From Atrichornis clamosus (lineage: Eukaryota > Chordata > Aves > Passeriformes > Menuridae), in the NCBI GenBank assembly GCA_013400975.1, contig WBMZ01011683.1, positions 310,001-374,000 on the forward strand: a stretch of 64,000 nucleotides of DNA. The letters run 5' to 3'. Positions 59,966 through 64,000 of the stretch are shown piece by piece (the first letter of the stretch is position 1; every line of letters begins with the position of its first letter). The position numbers and the translations under genes were made by a program. The notes under the pieces were generated by a model. The model saw only the letters and a program-made list of their open reading frames with translations, was not told the DNA's origin and ran no database searches.

Positions 59966-62900
59966 AGACACATAGCATTAACAGGAACAAGTATGTCTCT
60001 TTCATCACTTTCTATTCATTATGCCTCAGACCTTCTGAATAATTTTTTTCATATACCAATTTCATTTTTCAGTGAATTGTGAAGATGAAACCTCACAGAA
60101 ATTATGATTAGAAAGTAGACCATCTTCTGAAATTTCACGCAATGTGGAGGGTTGATATTCTTCTTCCTTGTATGTTGACATAATTATATCAGAAGTTTCT
60201 GTGAAACAAAATATTTCTATTAATAAGAGGTAAAAAGTAATAATAAATGGTATATTCCTCCCCATGGCACATGAGAAATTTCAGCATTTCACGCCACTAT
60301 AGTGTATGCAAAGATATTAAATGTTACAGCAGAAATACAGAATCTGTGTTATTACAAACTGAATTTAAAGATGCAAAACCTTCTTCCAGTATAGCCTTGA
60401 AATTACTGTTTCTCTTGTTGTGTTTTTGGGGGGGTTTTCTGTGTTTTACCCCTCAAAAATCCCTGGAACTAATTGGAAATTCAGAAAATTTTGACATGTT
60501 GATATCAGTTCTTTGATTTCCAATGAATATATATAAACAGTCATAAAATTGCACTATTAATTTATTAATAAACTTAATTATATATTACCTCTCACTTCCC
60601 TGTGTTTTATTTGAAATTGCTTCAGAGATGGGATGCAACTTCGGGTAGATTGACAGTTACTTTGATGATGATCGTCTAAGATCCCCTACAAATGAATTTA
60701 TATGTTCTTTGTTACACAAATATTACATTGACACAAAAACAAACAGGAAGACATTCCCACTCCAATGAGCTAATACTTTTTGGAGTAAATTAGTTTTGCA
60801 AACTCAGAAGAATGAATATCATTTTTAAACTCTTTCTAGGAAATTACCAAGCACATTCTTGCTTTTTTTTTTTTTTTCATTTTCTATTACTAAAGTCCTT
60901 TCAATTATGGTTCTGTGTGCATATATTCACAACTGTGATTTATGCCCGAATATATTTAAAGATACTTCATCTTGGCAATGATATTGAAACTGTATTTTAT
61001 CCAGCACTAGAAACTTTTCTGGAGTGACACAGAACAATTGTGTTTATCATAGTCTAGAAGCAAAGTATTTGTATGGTAATAGAGCAGACTTAAAAGAAAA
61101 AAACCCAAGTAATCAACCAAATAAATGCTCAAAATCTTATTTTTGAGCCCTATAGGAAATAAATGTATGATCTGTTGTTTATACCAGGATTAAACTTCAT
61201 GATTTTGGTTGATATGTGGAGGGTTCATTTAGTATGTGACAAAACCCTAAAGCTATACAAAACTATTTTCTAGCAACAAGGTTTTGTACTTATCACTTAG
61301 TCTGGGATTTTACTGTGTCAGTCAAAACTCCTGATAGGCTCACCAGAAAGCAACACTTAAATGATCTAAGAATTAGCCGGGAAAAAATTTCATTTTAACA
61401 TATTAATTCAATATCTTATGTAAAGATTTTGAAATAAAATTTAATGAAAATTAATAAAAATTAGAGCAGGGATTAAGATGCCTCAGGATATTCAGCAACT
61501 TAGTGGCTAGAGCATTCACAAGTAATGTGAGTGATCCATCATTTTATCTGAATTTTTCAGGTAGTATATTGGATATTTTCTATTGAATTTAAACTATTTC
61601 CTCCAACCATATTTTTCACACACATACACAAAAAAAAACCCAAAAGATTGAATATTAAAAGGAGAATGGAAAGAGGTTGCTTTTTTTTCTTTGTTAACAT
61701 GTAAAATTACATCAAAAGACTGAAATATATTGACCAATGTCAAAGGTGTTGTGCACTACATTATGTTAAAACTGCAAAGTGTTGAAATAAGGAACATAAT
61801 TGTACATACTGTCATACAAATATACTTACTAATCTGCCACATGTTTGTTGGTTGAAGCAGTCAGATTCACTGGAAGTGTTAAAGACTGGAGTGTACAACA
61901 TAGTTATAGGTGTATAACACCTAAGGCAAGAGGCCACTCCTGGCAAGTTATGCATAAGGATTTCCTGGAACTTCCCAGGCCAAAATATATCTTCCTATGA
62001 CTAATGTTTAATTTGGATAGCTTGAATTATTTTGTTAATAATTTTTGATATCTTTTCATATCTCAGATATACTGTTACCAAAAACTTCTATCCTGAAACA
62101 CATTGCCACTGATAGCAACATATAATTTATTTTTTAAGGAATTTTTGATGTAAAATGGAACCACAAACCTAACCACAAGACCCATATACCTATCATTCTC
62201 AAGCTTGACTAAACACTTTGCTCAAAAGTTAAGAAAAGGTTAATGGTCTATGAAGACAGAAGGCTGAACTCAGAAAATAAAATAGGCCAGTTTCTTTTTG
62301 ACATATAGAAACATTCCACACATCAGCTGTTTCATTTGTTTTACTCTTTGGATGAAACCTCTGTTTGCAATGTTTTCTTTTAAAACAAGGCTTTAAAGGT
62401 CCTATAGGAAAGGAAAACAATTTTTTAAAATAAAATTTTTGTAGGCAACATATGTTACGTTTTTTCTGGTCAGAAATACTGATGGATCAAAAATAAGAGA
62501 GGGGAAAGAAAAATAAAAAAATATCCAAACCAAACAATTTTCAGTGATGATAAAACTTCTATTGACAAGAGTTTTTCAGCCCCAACTTGTGTGACACAAT
62601 TCGCTTTTGCTTTTCCGTCTGATATGGGTCATACAGTTGAACATGGGTCCTTGCCTTCTACAGAAACCTGACCACTAGGCTATGCTCTTGCTCTGCAAAT
62701 ACATAGTTAGATATTCATTAAATGCAAAAGAGTTTGACAACAATCTACCTAGTAACTAAGGCTCTCAGCTATGATTCAAATGATCCAGGCCTGATGTGCA
62801 GTTCCAATGAGCATTTAGTGTGTTGTTACACCATGTTGAGAAATTCCAGCAGGATAAGTTACTACAATGAGAAAATAATCCAAAGCTTGATTGTCAAAGC

Positions 62901-64000
62901 AAATAGCTTTGCTACATAGACCAACATGTCCATTTGATGGACATCCACTGAAAATAAAACATACGGTGTACAAAATATCTTGCTATCTTTCATCTGAATT
63001 CAAGTACTGACTGAAATATATTTAAAAGAAAATAACTCTTTGTGTGTTCATATTTTTACTTATTTTTAAAGGTTGATATTGCATAATTCACATCTTGATC
63101 TTCAAAGGTACTGAACATTCTGAGCCAATTTAACAAGCCCCTTAATAGATGTACAGTTTGAAATAGATCTCTCATATATTTCTATGAAAAAACCCTGACT
63201 TTTCTACTTTTCTGACTTTCACTTATTGACATCTTGGAAAGGATATGACATTGGACTTGAAGACTTTATAAGACTTTCCCAGAAAATGAAATTTCTTCAT
63301 CTCAATCATAGATAGAAGATTTTGGAGAAACAGCTATTTTTTTTTTTCTGTTATTGTTTTTGAATTTTGGGATGATTTTTCTTTATGGAAATTTTCTATG
63401 TATCATAAATCCAATTCTGAAAGACAGTTGCACTCTGAATACAGGACTTATTCTTATGATTTTAATATGAACATTCCAGCATTTTTTCCATTAACTTGGG
63501 CAAAGTAATTCAACTCTTTGTAGGTAGGAACCAACAAAATGTACTATGACATTTGCAAGACATTTAAGAAATTAACCATATAAACCATAAGATATATTGC
63601 TCAGTTCAAACTAAAATTTAGTAAAGCAGTTAAGCAAAAGATAAAACTTTCAACACTCTAGTATATTTGCTTAAATACTAAGCTGAATAAAGGCACTGTG
63701 TCACTTGGTAACTGAAAGCAGAGCTTTTTCTCTTAGGGGTGTGTGTTACTTTTCCTGAGGGATATCACTGAAGGCCATCGGAAGTCTTCTTTGATAGGCT
63801 GGTAGGATCAACAGGTTTTTCAGTCATATTTTTGTTAAACAGAGAAAAAAACTCAACGAGAAACCCAACCAAACAAAAACCCAAACCAAAAAAACCCCAC
63901 CTCTTTAAGGAATGACAGCTGTAGAAATATATTTCTGGTGTAAGAAAGGTGTTTTTTCAGGTTTCTGTACTACACGTACGGTTTTCTGTAGGACTGTTAG
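59966..64000. other. AT-rich unique sequence, no gene seen
   Basis: About 4 kb with no recognised family or exon. Low-complexity items are a 15-base T run at 60863-60877, a G run at 60428-60434, an A/C-rich tract at about 63855-63900 and short A or T runs at about 61630 and 63338-63349. Frames up to 89 codons are AT-driven. The window ends inside this block. Confidence 0.5.

Noticed and set aside
1..64000. CRISPR array, operons, prophage, plasmid or bacterial mobile elements
   Set aside because: No regularly spaced direct repeats, no long coding frames and a clear avian repeat content.
1..64000. tRNA, rRNA, U-snRNA or 7SK copies
   Set aside because: No A/B-box plus cloverleaf pattern or conserved snRNA start was seen on either strand. 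A tRNAscan-SE and Infernal run would settle this.

Overview
The window looks like vertebrate nuclear DNA from a bird. The evidence is a set of CR1 LINE fragments carrying the avian 3' tail (repeats of the octamer ATTCTATG, or CATAGAAT on the other strand, next to GGTTTGGGTTGGAAGGGACC) and LTR fragments that resemble avian endogenous retroviruses. A neoavian, possibly passerine, source fits the LTR types, but that is inference. The DNA is AT-rich and CpG-poor and lacks operons, ribosome binding sites and bacterial genes. I found no convincing host protein-coding exon, tRNA, rRNA, snRNA or CRISPR array. The longest open frames are about 100-155 codons, and most of the better ones lie in CR1 or LTR sequence. 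The window is best read as a gene desert or the inside of a very large intron; the sequence alone does not decide which.

Layout. 0-13.5 kb is AT-rich unique sequence with a few low-complexity tracts and a 23-bp tandem duplication. 13.5-18 kb is a retroelement cluster: an ERVL-like LTR fragment, a CR1 split by a 755-bp LTR with a near-perfect 6-bp target duplication, and a second ERVL-like LTR fragment of another type. 18-24.2 kb is unique. At 24.3-24.85 kb lies a CR1 with the end of ORF2 and the 3' tail. 26.8 kb has a tiny CR1 tail and 28.8-29.1 kb a worn CR1. 29.1-32.6 kb is unclassified sequence with a purine-rich tract and a 109-codon open frame. 32.7-33.5 kb and 53.1-53.5 kb carry very old CR1/L3-like remnants. 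At 35.64-35.72 kb a long hairpin resembles a pre-miRNA. CR1 fragments also lie at 41.5, 42.5, 44.1, 48.5, 54.5, 57.3 and 59.9 kb. A GC-rich segment ending in polyadenylation-like signals follows the 54.5-kb CR1. The rest is AT-rich unique sequence with microsatellites.

There is no gene network to describe. The history is repeated CR1 insertion over a long period, with at least three LTR insertions left as solo or truncated LTRs, one of them nested in a CR1. The most interesting non-repeat item is the hairpin at 35.64-35.72 kb. No previously undescribed multi-gene system is visible. All family assignments were made by eye from remembered consensus patterns, without a database search.
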